Shown here piece by piece: positions 21,343-30,213 of a DNA stretch of 47,246 bases (its first letter is position 1; each line of letters opens with the position of its first letter). Origin of the DNA: Candidatus Tokpelaia sp. JSC189 (GTDB lineage: Bacteria > Pseudomonadota > Alphaproteobacteria > Rhizobiales > Rhizobiaceae); assembly GCA_003331045.1 (NCBI GenBank), contig QENA01000005.1:1-47246 (forward strand), given 5' to 3'. The notes under the pieces were generated by a model. It saw only the letters and a list, made by a program, of their open reading frames with translations, did no database searches and was not told the DNA's origin. The translations under genes were made by a program, and so were the position numbers.

Positions 21343-21951
21343 ATGCGGCTTACCGGTACTGACCTGACAGCAGAACGAGGGGGAAAAATTCTTTTTTCCG
21401 GCCTGAATTTTTCACTTGTTTCCGGTAATCTTCTGACGGTTACCGGACCAAATGGCGCAGGAAAGTCGACACTTCTACGGATCATTGCAGGTCTGCACAA
21501 GCCTATCATAGGCTCAATTCAGATAGAAGAAGCTGGAGCTGTATTGCCAAGAGCGATGTTCTGTCACTATCTCAGCGAGAAAAATGCCATGAAGCCCATG
21601 CTTCCAGTGGGAGAAAACCTGCGGTTCTGGGGAAGATGGTTAAGGGCACGGGACTATGATCCTCATCAAGTGCTTGAGGCCGTGGAAATGGCCCATAGCA
21701 TTCACCTGCCCTACGGTATTCTTTCTACAGGCCAGAAAAGACGCGTGGCTCTTGCGCGACTGTTGATTGCTTGGCGCCCCTTATGGATACTGGATGAGCC
21801 GACAGCCGGTCTTGATAATGCCGCATGCAGCCTATTCACTATCATTATGAAACGTCATATATACTCCAGCGGCATGATTATTGCAGCAACTCATCTGCCG
21901 CTCGGGCTTAGTGCTACCTTGAATATTACATTGCAGGAGAACAGAATATGA
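21343..21951 (+). CDS. ccmA: Heme exporter ATP-binding protein CcmA
   Basis: CcmA is the ATPase of the CcmABCD complex, which releases heme-loaded CcmE for cytochrome c maturation in the periplasm. The ATG at 21343 (MRLTGTDLTAERGG) is preferred to an upstream ATG at 21319 because GGAG precedes it. The length is 202 residues. Walker A GPNGAGKST is at 35-43. The ABC signature appears in LSTGQKRRVALARL and Walker B in LWILDEPTAGLD. It overlaps ccmB by 4 bp. Confidence 0.95.
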   Translation: MRLTGTDLTAERGGKILFSGLNFSLVSGNLLTVTGPNGAGKSTLLRIIAGLHKPIIGSIQIEEAGAVLPRAMFCHYLSEKNAMKPMLPVGENLRFWGRWLRARDYDPHQVLEAVEMAHSIHLPYGILSTGQKRRVALARLLIAWRPLWILDEPTAGLDNAACSLFTIIMKRHIYSSGMIIAATHLPLGLSATLNITLQENRI

Positions 21952-22613
21952 AAGAACTGTTTCTGCGAGATATCAGGGTGGCATTTTCTTCAGGCAACAA
22001 TCTAGTCACCAATCTGATGTTTTTTCTTGCAGTTATCATTACTACGCCCCTTGGTATTGGACCGATGAGCGATGTACTTTCCCATATCAGCGCTGGTATT
22101 GTATGGATCGCCGCCCTACTCACTGTCCTGCTTGGCCTTGATCAGCTTTTTCAAACAGATAGAGAAGAGGGTTCCCTCGACGTCATGGTTATGGGAACAG
22201 ACCTCCTTGCCCTTGCGCTCATTGTTTTTGTAAAATGCTTGGCGCACTGGGCTGGTACAATTCTGCCACTTATCATCGCATCGCCTTTTTTTGCCCTACT
22301 TTTGAATATGGAGTGGGCGGCAGTCGGAGCAACGGTGATCAGCTTACTGCTTGGTACCCCCGCTATCACCTTCATTGGCGCAGTTGGAGCAGCTTTGACG
22401 ATTACCTTGCCCCGTGTTGGGGTGATGCTTTCGGTTATTGTGCTGCCACTCGTCATCCCTGTTCTCATTTTTGGTGTTTCTGCGGTTTATACGTTAACGA
22501 CAGGAACTCTTACCCCCATCACACCGTTGCTATTTCTGCTTGCGCTCACACTATTTTTCAGTGTTCTAGGCCCAACAGCGGCGGCGACAACATTTAAATA
22601 CATGTCTGAATAA
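21948..22613 (+). CDS. ccmB: Heme exporter membrane protein CcmB
   Basis: CcmB is the membrane subunit partnered with CcmA in the CcmABCD release complex. The 221-residue protein has about six hydrophobic helices and begins MKELFLRDIRVAFSSGNN, like its family. EREEGSLD-type sequence is seen as TDREEGSLDVMVM in the first cytoplasmic loop. Start and the ccmA stop overlap as ATGA. A 99-bp gap separates it from ccmC, wider than elsewhere in the operon. Confidence 0.93.
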   Translation: MKELFLRDIRVAFSSGNNLVTNLMFFLAVIITTPLGIGPMSDVLSHISAGIVWIAALLTVLLGLDQLFQTDREEGSLDVMVMGTDLLALALIVFVKCLAHWAGTILPLIIASPFFALLLNMEWAAVGATVISLLLGTPAITFIGAVGAALTITLPRVGVMLSVIVLPLVIPVLIFGVSAVYTLTTGTLTPITPLLFLLALTLFFSVLGPTAAATTFKYMSE

Positions 22614-22712
22614 ATGCAGGTATTTATGGTATATCGTCTCAAAAAGTAACTTTAAAAAATATTTAATTTTTCGGAAAATGCTGATTGCACCTGCTCCACA
22701 GATACCCTAACC

Positions 22713-23495
22713 ATGGATTCTATGAAAGAAATGACTAAAGCCAAATATAGTTGGTGGAAAGAGCTGGTTGGCCCTCTCCAATTCGTGCAGCTATCAGAAA
22801 AAATTCTCCCGCCCTTATACATTATAACAATTATTGTTCTAACGGTCGCTCTTTATCTAGCATTTCGGGCTCCTATAGATTACCAACAGGGTATAACAGT
22901 CAAAATCATGTTCATTCACGTGCCATTTGCTTGGCTTGCGATGCTGTGCTATACGGTCATGACACTTTCTGCGGCCAGAACACTATTTTCGTACCATCTG
23001 CTTGCTGATGCGGCACTTAAAACAGCAACCCCCATTGGTACTGTCTTCACGGTACTTGCACTCATCACCGGATCCCTCTGGGGAAAACCGATATGGGGCA
23101 CATGGTGGGAATGGGATGCACGGTTAACATCCATGTTTATCCTTCTTCTGATTTATCTTGGAATATTTGCGCTTTCACGGGCTTTTGAAAATGAGGAAAC
23201 ATCAGCAGCACATGCCGCCGCGATTCTGACTATTATCGGCTTTATCAATATTCCCATTATCAAGTTTTCTGTCGATTGGTGGAATACGCTCCACCAATCT
23301 GCTTCCATTCTAAGAAGGGGGGGGGCTGCCATCAACACATCTATTCTCATCCCGCTTCTGATCAATGCGTTTGCCTTCACGCTTGTTTTTGTCACATTCC
23401 ATCTCATGGCAATACAAAATGAGATATTACGCCGATGTGTTATTACAAGACAGCGCATAGCTGCGCGAAAATTACCCGAAACGGATATATCATGA
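22713..23495 (+). CDS. ccmC: Heme handling protein CcmC
   Basis: CcmC presents heme to the chaperone CcmE in the periplasm. It has six membrane helices and the heme-binding tryptophan-rich WWD motif, here WGTWWEWDARLTS. The two external histidines expected to ligate heme are likely in MFIHVPFAW and WWNTLHQSAS. The length is 260 residues. The ATG at 22713 is used; ATG at 22722 would remove three residues. It overlaps ccmD by 4 bp (ATGA). Confidence 0.95.
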   Translation: MDSMKEMTKAKYSWWKELVGPLQFVQLSEKILPPLYIITIIVLTVALYLAFRAPIDYQQGITVKIMFIHVPFAWLAMLCYTVMTLSAARTLFSYHLLADAALKTATPIGTVFTVLALITGSLWGKPIWGTWWEWDARLTSMFILLLIYLGIFALSRAFENEETSAAHAAAILTIIGFINIPIIKFSVDWWNTLHQSASILRRGGAAINTSILIPLLINAFAFTLVFVTFHLMAIQNEILRRCVITRQRIAARKLPETDIS

Positions 23496-23650
23496 CACAT
23501 CTGCACTATGTGATTGCAAGCTATACTATTACAGCCGTTGGCCTCGGCGGTATTCTTGTATGGCTTCTAGCCAATCGGCATCAACAACGATCGGCCTTAC
23601 GGCGGCTTCAGCAGAATGATAAAAAATGCCACTGGAATAAAAAGCCATGA
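23492..23650 (+). CDS. ccmD: Heme exporter small protein CcmD
   Basis: CcmD is a small single-helix protein that stabilises the CcmABC complex with CcmE. With the ATG at 23492 it has 52 residues: a short N-terminus, one membrane helix (about 7-29) and a basic C-terminal tail rich in Arg, Lys and Gln. That is the usual CcmD plan, though sequence conservation is low. ATGA overlaps with ccmC before it and ccmG after it fix both ends. Confidence 0.88.
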   Translation: MTHLHYVIASYTITAVGLGGILVWLLANRHQQRSALRRLQQNDKKCHWNKKP

Positions 23651-24228
23651 CTACAAACTATCTGCTACCAGCTAAACGATGGCATATGTTGTTTTTTCTT
23701 ATGCCGTTTGCTTTGTTTAGTGGTTTTATTATCATCGCTTTTATCCATATCAGCACACCGCCACAAATTTTGGATCAGCTCCCCAATGCTCTAACAGGCA
23801 AGCAGATTCCAGATACTGTTCTGCCTACACTGTCATCTGATAACACCACTGATCCAATTTTTGATATGAAAAATTTCAAGGGTCGTGTAACGCTAATTAA
23901 CTTCTGGGGATCTTGGTGTTCGTCTTGCCGAGAAGAACATTCTTTTTTAATGGCACTCGCCAATAACCCTTTGTTTGATCTCGTCAGCATCAATTATAAA
24001 GATACAGAAGAAAATGGCTTACGCTTTCTCGGCACTTTCGGTAATCCATTTCGGATTACCGGTTTTGATCCAAGCGGGCGAGCTGCTATTAATTGGGGTA
24101 TTTACGGTCCGCCTGAAACTTTTATTGTAAGTAAAGGAAACATCATTCTCTATCGACACATTGGTCCGCTGACACCTGCAGCATTCAAGAAAAAATTGAA
24201 GCCCATTATTACTGAAGCCAGAAGATAA
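23647..24228 (+). CDS. ccmG: Thiol:disulfide interchange protein CcmG/DsbE
   Basis: CcmG is a membrane-anchored periplasmic thioredoxin that keeps apocytochrome c cysteines reduced for heme attachment. An N-terminal anchor helix spans about 14-34. The thioredoxin motif is WCSSC with Cys91 and Cys94, in the context LINFWGSWCSSCREEHSFL. The family more often has a Val-Pro or Pro-Pro pair between the cysteines, so Ser-Ser is unusual. The GIYGPPETFIVSKGNIILYRHIG segment holds the conserved cis-Pro. The length is 193 residues. The remaining maturation genes (ccmE, ccmF, ccmH, ccmI) are not in the window. Confidence 0.94.
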   Translation: MTTNYLLPAKRWHMLFFLMPFALFSGFIIIAFIHISTPPQILDQLPNALTGKQIPDTVLPTLSSDNTTDPIFDMKNFKGRVTLINFWGSWCSSCREEHSFLMALANNPLFDLVSINYKDTEENGLRFLGTFGNPFRITGFDPSGRAAINWGIYGPPETFIVSKGNIILYRHIGPLTPAAFKKKLKPIITEARR

Positions 24229-25660
24229 TAAGGCATATGCCCTTGTAAAACGTTCTTATGCGATGAAAAGAGTATTGTTTTATATGTCCAATCATAGTAA
24301 ATTACCTTTTGAAAAGGGCCTGTATATGCTTGCAGCCAGTGAACAGGTCGATATCCTTTTTGTTCTGTAAATGATACCTGATTTTGCAAAAAGTGCCGAT
24401 CTCAATGAGGTATATCTTAGAAAGGATGTGGCGACTGTTTCACTTTACATGGTAATCTTTTTCCATTTGTGCTGATAGAGATGGATGTCTATACTTCGAT
24501 CTAAGGATAAAACACTGGATTTGTTCACGCAATGCAGATCCACCAGTATAAAAAATAGGATTATGAAAAATAATCAAGGCACTTTGATCTTTCCAGACAC
24601 TGGGTTTAGTGGCTGATCAGGAAGTAAAAATGCGAGGTATGCAGAGGTAAACTGCCTGGAAAGATGGCAATCAGATCAAAACCCAGCTGAGCTGTGCATG
24701 ATCAGGGAGCATAATATAATTCGCTGCTGCTTCAAATTTAACCCTATCGTGCAAGGGAGGAGCTTAAAGGGATGGCGAACATAGAGCGTACGAATTATCT
24801 TAAGATGTTAGGATAGGTTTTTTCAAGAGAGATAAGGAATCTAACCGGCGCGTTTCCTGCATATCCTGTCAAAATAATTCTGCAGTTTGTCGCGGAAGGG
24901 AAAATGCATACAATTTCTAATAATCACAGGTGTCTGCTTACGCGAGGCAGGGGTACGGCCGTTTGGCAATTCCGAGATATCTTATCACCAGAATACTGAC
25001 ATCATATGCTGCATAGGTTTGGGTGACCATTGGGATTACAGAAGCAAGCGCTCTGTTTTTGGCAATGACCTTGGTGATAGAACCATCTTGTACGGGTATA
25101 GGATTAGCTTATCCTTGTAATGTTGAAAATTGTTCCAGATAATAAGTCAGCAATTTTTGGCTGAGTATGATGGAGTATTTGGCGGCGGAATTTATTTTCT
25201 CTGTATCAATCGGTTCAAATATTGAATCCTGCAAAATTTTGCATATACATTTTCATATGCTTAAATGTGTTTGTCTGGCATCAACACTAAAATGAAGCCG
25301 CAGTCAGGCTCTGCTTGCTCGGTGGGCAGGTATCATGCAGTTCTTCAAGCGTATGTATTGATCTTGATAATGACCTTATCAGCAAGTAGGAAATGACCTC
25401 GATAATAGCATAAGTTCAACTTATGCCGCTATGCAGTGCGACTTCTTAAGAAAGCAATTAAAAATATAAGCGAAAACCTAGAAACTGATGCCCTTTATCT
25501 GAAAGATAAAAGCCCGTTTGAAATTGTGCTGGGCAAAATTGAATCTGATAAAACAACGATCTCAAATCAAGCTAATATTATAGGCCAGGATGGCAAATCA
25601 AGCTACAGCTTATACGGAGATCAAAGAATAAATAATAGGACCCGCCAAGGATGATTTCTA
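24229..25660. other. Gene-free region of 1.4 kb after ccmG with degraded coding traces
   Basis: No intact gene is visible. Two open frames (24887-25120 and 25436-25654) lack ribosome binding sites and resemble nothing I know. On the minus strand around 25230-25390 short, frame-shifted stretches recall the C-terminal part of an IS5-type transposase. I read the region as decayed DNA. Confidence 0.45.
25230..25390 (-). pseudogene. Possible relic of an IS5-type transposase C-terminus
   Basis: Read on the minus strand, LADK, then LEELHDTCPPSKQS after a frameshift, then RQTHLSI, a stop and KCICKILQDS follow in an order that recalls IS5-family transposases (ADKGYDAD, CIPSK, RQRHKIE and KLKDWRRI). 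Several frameshifts and stops interrupt it. The match is from memory and weak. Confidence 0.2.
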
Positions 25661-26902
25661 TCAAATTGGCTCCCCCAGCAGAAGCCGCGGAGAGCCATTC
25701 CTAAATCCTGCAGCCTGCTGAATAAAATAATTTTTAAGGCGGGGCATACGGTCGACTAAGCCAAGGCCAATGTCACGAATAGCACGCAGTGGCGCAAAAT
25801 CATTCGAAAACATACGGTTAAGCAAATCAGCTGTAATTCCCATCCGTACTGTTGTAAAACGACGCCAGGTCTGGTAACGCTCAAGTGCTTCCATCGAACC
25901 AATATCAAGCCCCAAGCGGGAAGTTTCAACAATAACCTCTGCCAAGGCGGCTGCATCCTGCAAACCGAGATTAAGTCCCTGACCTAAAATCGGATGGATG
26001 CCATGGGCTGCATCGCCCGTAAGCGCAAAATGCGGGCGGATAAAATCTCGCACTAGCATAAGCCCGAAAGGAAAGGCACAGCGACCACCCTCAACTTGTA
26101 AAGCACCCAGATGATAGCCAAAACGGCTTTTAAGCTCTGCTTCAAAGGTCATTTCATCCGCAGCAAGCAGCCGTTTCACATTTTCATCACACTCATTCCA
26201 GACCAGCGAAGAACGATTGGCTTTAAGTGGAAGAACAGCAAACGGCCCTGCAGGCAGAAAATGTTCCTCAGCTCGGCCATGATGTGGGCGTTCATGGGCT
26301 ACTGTACAAACAATGCCCATCTGCCCATAGGATTGATATAATGTTTTGATGCCAGCCATTTCACGCATTTTTGAATGCAAACCATCTGCCCCGACCAATA
26401 ACCGAGTCTCATAAACAATGCTATTATTAAGATGGACACGGATGCCCTGGAGCATCTCATCAAATTTCTCAACCCGCACACCTTCAATAATATGGATTTC
26501 CAGCGCGTTAGCACGCTGATGCAGGCTGGCATTTAAAAAGTGGTTTTCCACCATATAAGCAAAAGGCTCCCCAGGGCTGGCATCACCTGTAAATGTCAGA
26601 AAAACCGGGCGGACAGGATCATCCGTACGTGAATCCGTAATAATTATTTGACGAATTGGCTCGGCGGCAGGCAAAATCGCTTGCCAACATTGCAACTGAT
26701 CAAGCATCCTCACTGCCGCAGCAGAAACGGCAAAAGCACGCGGATCAACTTTCCATGCACTTGGGTTGGCCGCATCAACAACAATAATATCTAATTGCGG
26801 TGCAGCGGCTTTGATAGCAATGGCCAAGGATAATCCTATATAAGCGCCGCCTACAATAACAATATCTACCTCGTAAGACGAGCGGTTTTCTTTCTCTGTC
26901 AT
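25661..26902 (-). CDS. ubiH: FAD-dependent ubiquinone biosynthesis hydroxylase (UbiH/UbiF/COQ6 family)
   Basis: A flavoprotein monooxygenase of 413 residues that most likely hydroxylates the ubiquinone ring precursor at the inner membrane. The N-terminal FAD-binding fold is VDIVIVGGAYIGLSLAIAI. The middle motif LLVGADGLHSKMREMAGI is the family DG motif. ALTGDAAHGIHPILGQGLNLGLQDAAAL is the second FAD motif and is highly typical. In the first motif the usual GGGPxG has become GGAYIG at residues 18-23. Which ring position it hydroxylates (UbiH, UbiF or alphaproteobacterial UbiL) cannot be told from sequence reading. The neighbourhood with ftsK is conserved in Rhizobiales. Confidence 0.87.
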   Translation of the reverse strand: MTEKENRSSYEVDIVIVGGAYIGLSLAIAIKAAAPQLDIIVVDAANPSAWKVDPRAFAVSAAAVRMLDQLQCWQAILPAAEPIRQIIITDSRTDDPVRPVFLTFTGDASPGEPFAYMVENHFLNASLHQRANALEIHIIEGVRVEKFDEMLQGIRVHLNNSIVYETRLLVGADGLHSKMREMAGIKTLYQSYGQMGIVCTVAHERPHHGRAEEHFLPAGPFAVLPLKANRSSLVWNECDENVKRLLAADEMTFEAELKSRFGYHLGALQVEGGRCAFPFGLMLVRDFIRPHFALTGDAAHGIHPILGQGLNLGLQDAAALAEVIVETSRLGLDIGSMEALERYQTWRRFTTVRMGITADLLNRMFSNDFAPLRAIRDIGLGLVDRMPRLKNYFIQQAAGFRNGSPRLLLGEPI

Positions 26903-27081
26903 TTTTCCATCCTACCTCTGACCCCTATATATTCTATTTCATAAAAAATCCTAAGCAGATAAAACCCGAAGCGAAAGGGAAAATCCCTATCAATCCGATT
27001 GGTTAATGAGTCATTAACTCTCTTTATCTAAGAAAAAAACAACCTATCTGGTAATAAACGATATTCAAGCAGGAAATATTT

Positions 27082-29496
27082 ATGCGGCAAGGTCCTTCAG
27101 CTTATGATATAGTAGCTAAAGACGGCGATCAGCCGACACGTCTGCTTGATACATTCTACCGGAAGACAGCTACTTTCCTAGGATCAGGATTGCTAGCAAT
27201 TACCGTTTTGGCAGGCATAGCGCTAGTAACATGGAATATCGCCGATCCTTCACTCAGCTATGCCAACAACAATCTGGTTACCAATATTCTTGGTTTCTGG
27301 GGCGCGGTCTATGCTGATCTTGCCATGCAATTCTTCGGTCTTGCTAGTGTTATTGCACTGTTGCCGCCATTTTTTTGGAGCATTCTTTTGATTTTCCAGC
27401 ACAGCCTATACCATCTCCCACAGAAGTTTTTTTTCTGGATCTTATCTATCATTTTTTTCAGTGCTGCCGTTGGTATATTTCCCCCGCCTTCAATTTGGCC
27501 CCTGCCTATTGGATTGGGAGGGGTTTTTGGTGATAAAATCCTTGACTTCTGTCATATTTTTCTGGACAGGCTACCTCTACCTTCCTTTATCATAAAATTA
27601 ACATTTATCATTTTATTTGTCCCGTTAGCACTTATAATGGCAACCTATGCAGGAGGGGCTCTCGGCAATAATAAACCAAAGCCAAAAAAAATAACCGTGT
27701 CCCAAGAAGTACCTTCTTACAAAGCGATGCAACAGAATGGCGAGGAGAAAAGGATCTTCAGTATAAGCCGGATCGGTGTTATCTTGGGTAGATTTCTACA
27801 TCCTGTATCATTGTCAAAACGCCTGATTAGCAAAGAAAAGAATGCCATAGAACCTGAATTTTTTTTTCCAATCAGATTAGGAAGCGAGCAAATTGAACCC
27901 GATTTTTCTGCACAAAATGCCGAATTGCAAAATGCTTTCAGCAACAGCAGTAGACTAATGAATTATATGAAAAGAAATACAGGCAATAACCGCAAGGGTT
28001 TTGAACTACCGCATATTTCCTACCTAACAGTGCCAAAAAAGATCCCGCAGGATGAAATCCTGTCACGCAAGGCACTAGCGAAAAATACCCAAATGCTGAC
28101 CGCCGTGTTAGAGGATTTTGGCATTAAGGGGGATATCATCAATGCCTATCCGGGACCTGTTGTCACACTTTATGAGCTGGAGCCAGCACCAGGTGTAAAA
28201 TCCGCACGGATCATCAGCCTTGCAGATGATATCGCCCGTTCGATGAGCGCTGTTTCAGCCCGTATCGCAGTGGTGCCAGGCCGTAATGCCATTGGTATTG
28301 AACTGCCCAACTCAACTCGAGAAACCGTTTATCTACGAGAAATGCTGGAAACACCTGAATTTCAGGAAAGTAAGGCAAAGCTAGGGCTGACACTTGGCAA
28401 AACTATTGGCGGAGACCCCATTATTGCCGATCTTTCCAAAATGCCACATCTATTGGTTGCAGGTACAACAGGTTCGGGTAAATCGGTTGCCATCAATACC
28501 ATGATCATGTCTCTTGTTTACCGCATGACACCGGAAGAATGCCGCCTCATTATGGTTGATCCTAAAATGCTTGAATTATCTGTTTATGATGGCATTCCTC
28601 ACCTGCTGACCCCTGTTGTCACCGATCCTAAAAAGGCAATTGTTGCTCTGAAGTGGACAGTTCGGGAAATGGAAGACCGATACCGCAAAATGGCAAAGCT
28701 CGGTGTGCGTAATATTGATGGTTATAACGATCGTATCAAGGAAAGCTGCAAGAAACGCGAAACCTTGTCGCGTACGGTGCAAACCGGTTTCGATAAAGAG
28801 ACAGGTGAACCGGTTTTTGAGACAGAAAAGCTTGAATTAGAAACCATGCCCTATATTGTCGTAATTATCGATGAAATGGCCGACCTGATGATGGTTGCCG
28901 GCAAGGATATTGAAGGGGCAGTTCAGCGCCTAGCGCAGATGGCCCGTGCAGCAGGCATCCATGTTATAATGGCAACACAGCGGCCTTCAGTGGATATCAT
29001 TACCGGCACAATCAAAGCGAATTTTCCAACCCGTATTTCTTTTGCTGTCACCTCCAAGATTGACAGCCGAACTATTCTGGGAGAACAGGGTGCTGAACAG
29101 CTGCTTGGCCAAGGTGACATGCTATTCATGATAGGCGGCGGGCGCATCCAGCGTGTGCATGGGCCATTTGTTGGCGATTCCGAGGTCGAACAGGTTGTCG
29201 CTCATCTTAAAACACAAGGCGTACCGGAACATCTTAGTTCTGTCATGGAAGAAAGTGATGCGGGTAATTTTGGCGATATCGATAGTGGTGTATCTAATAA
29301 TCCGTATGATCAGGCTATTGCCATAGTGCTACGTGACCGCAAGGCTTCAACATCCTATATCCAGCGCCGCCTTGGCATTGGTTACAACCGTGCAGCCACA
29401 ATCATTGAACGCATGGAAGAAGAAGGAATTATCAGTCCCGCCAATCATGCTGGAAAACGCGAAATTCTGATACCTGAGCAGGAAAACGAATTCTGA
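27082..29496 (+). CDS. ftsK: DNA translocase FtsK
   Basis: FtsK couples septum formation to chromosome segregation: the N-terminus anchors it at the division site and the C-terminal motor pumps DNA toward dif. The 804-residue protein has about four membrane helices in the first 200 residues. A variable linker of only about 100 residues follows. The motor has Walker A GTTGSGKS at 461-468 and Walker B YIVVIIDEMADLMM near 593-606. The gamma domain at about 735-800 (ASTSYIQRRLGIGYNRAATIIERMEEEGI) recognises orienting DNA sequences. An AGGA lies before the ATG. lolA follows after 81 bp. Confidence 0.96.
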   Translation: MRQGPSAYDIVAKDGDQPTRLLDTFYRKTATFLGSGLLAITVLAGIALVTWNIADPSLSYANNNLVTNILGFWGAVYADLAMQFFGLASVIALLPPFFWSILLIFQHSLYHLPQKFFFWILSIIFFSAAVGIFPPPSIWPLPIGLGGVFGDKILDFCHIFLDRLPLPSFIIKLTFIILFVPLALIMATYAGGALGNNKPKPKKITVSQEVPSYKAMQQNGEEKRIFSISRIGVILGRFLHPVSLSKRLISKEKNAIEPEFFFPIRLGSEQIEPDFSAQNAELQNAFSNSSRLMNYMKRNTGNNRKGFELPHISYLTVPKKIPQDEILSRKALAKNTQMLTAVLEDFGIKGDIINAYPGPVVTLYELEPAPGVKSARIISLADDIARSMSAVSARIAVVPGRNAIGIELPNSTRETVYLREMLETPEFQESKAKLGLTLGKTIGGDPIIADLSKMPHLLVAGTTGSGKSVAINTMIMSLVYRMTPEECRLIMVDPKMLELSVYDGIPHLLTPVVTDPKKAIVALKWTVREMEDRYRKMAKLGVRNIDGYNDRIKESCKKRETLSRTVQTGFDKETGEPVFETEKLELETMPYIVVIIDEMADLMMVAGKDIEGAVQRLAQMARAAGIHVIMATQRPSVDIITGTIKANFPTRISFAVTSKIDSRTILGEQGAEQLLGQGDMLFMIGGGRIQRVHGPFVGDSEVEQVVAHLKTQGVPEHLSSVMEESDAGNFGDIDSGVSNNPYDQAIAIVLRDRKASTSYIQRRLGIGYNRAATIIERMEEEGIISPANHAGKREILIPEQENEF

Positions 29497-29577
29497 TAAT
29501 CTGATATGCTTTCTTAAGTCACACTTAGCTGCCACAGCAGGGTATCAAACCCTAGCAGGATCAGAAGGTAAAGTGTA

Positions 29578-30213
29578 ATGAAATTTATTTCTCATATCAA
29601 GGTAGCGTTAATTTTCAGCCCTGTTTTACTTGTGGCAGAAAGTACTGCAGCTTTCCCTGCCCACGCAACGTCTCAGCAGATCAAGGCCTATGCCCAGCAG
29701 ATAGCTGATCATTTCTGCAACATCCGCACAATGACAGGTGATTTTGTGCAATTCGGCCCACGAGGAGAAACAGCAGAAGGTGCATTTTATATGGAGCGGC
29801 CGGGTAAAATCCGGTTTATTTATAAAAATTCGCCCATTCGCGTGATTTCCGATGGGCAGTCTATCGCTATCAACAACAGGAAACTAAATACTTGGAGCCT
29901 TTATCAACTTCAGCAGACCCCTATGAAACTACTCCTCAGCGATCATATCGATGTGAGCGAACACAACCTTTTGGAGTTCAGGCAAGAATCCAGTGCGATT
30001 ACCTTTGTCATTGTTGATAATAGTATAGGAAAATTAAAAATTCGAATGATTTTTGATCCCAAAACCTTTAAGTTACGACAATGGACGATAATCGACCAAC
30101 AAAATCTTGAAACAACAATTCAACTGATCAATACGCGTACCGGTGTAGCCTTTGCTAATGGCATGTTTGATATTGATTATCAGCGCATTGGAATGAAACG
30201 AAAAAACCGGTAA
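29578..30213 (+). CDS. lolA: Outer-membrane lipoprotein carrier LolA
   Basis: LolA ferries lipoproteins across the periplasm from LolCDE to the outer membrane. The 211-residue protein starts with a signal peptide (MKFISHIKVALIFSPVLLVAE) with likely cleavage after AFPAHA near residue 30. The mature part has the LolA beta-sheet features: MTGDFVQFGPRGETAEGAFY, RPGKIRFIY and VISDGQSIAINNRKLNTW. DPKTFKLRQWTIIDQQNLETTI is the typical later strand pair. An AAGG precedes the ATG. The ftsK-lolA pairing is standard in Rhizobiales. The xthA gene that often follows is absent. Confidence 0.9.
   Translation: MKFISHIKVALIFSPVLLVAESTAAFPAHATSQQIKAYAQQIADHFCNIRTMTGDFVQFGPRGETAEGAFYMERPGKIRFIYKNSPIRVISDGQSIAINNRKLNTWSLYQLQQTPMKLLLSDHIDVSEHNLLEFRQESSAITFVIVDNSIGKLKIRMIFDPKTFKLRQWTIIDQQNLETTIQLINTRTGVAFANGMFDIDYQRIGMKRKNR

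Noticed and set aside
24887-25120. Plus-strand open frame of 77 codons
   Set aside because: Composition is not protein-like, there is no ribosome binding site, and it falls in a region with many stops in all frames.
25436-25654. GTG-started 72-codon frame next to the ubiquinone hydroxylase
   Set aside because: Hydrophilic and low-complexity, no ribosome binding site and no similarity I can name; could be a gene fragment but not supported.
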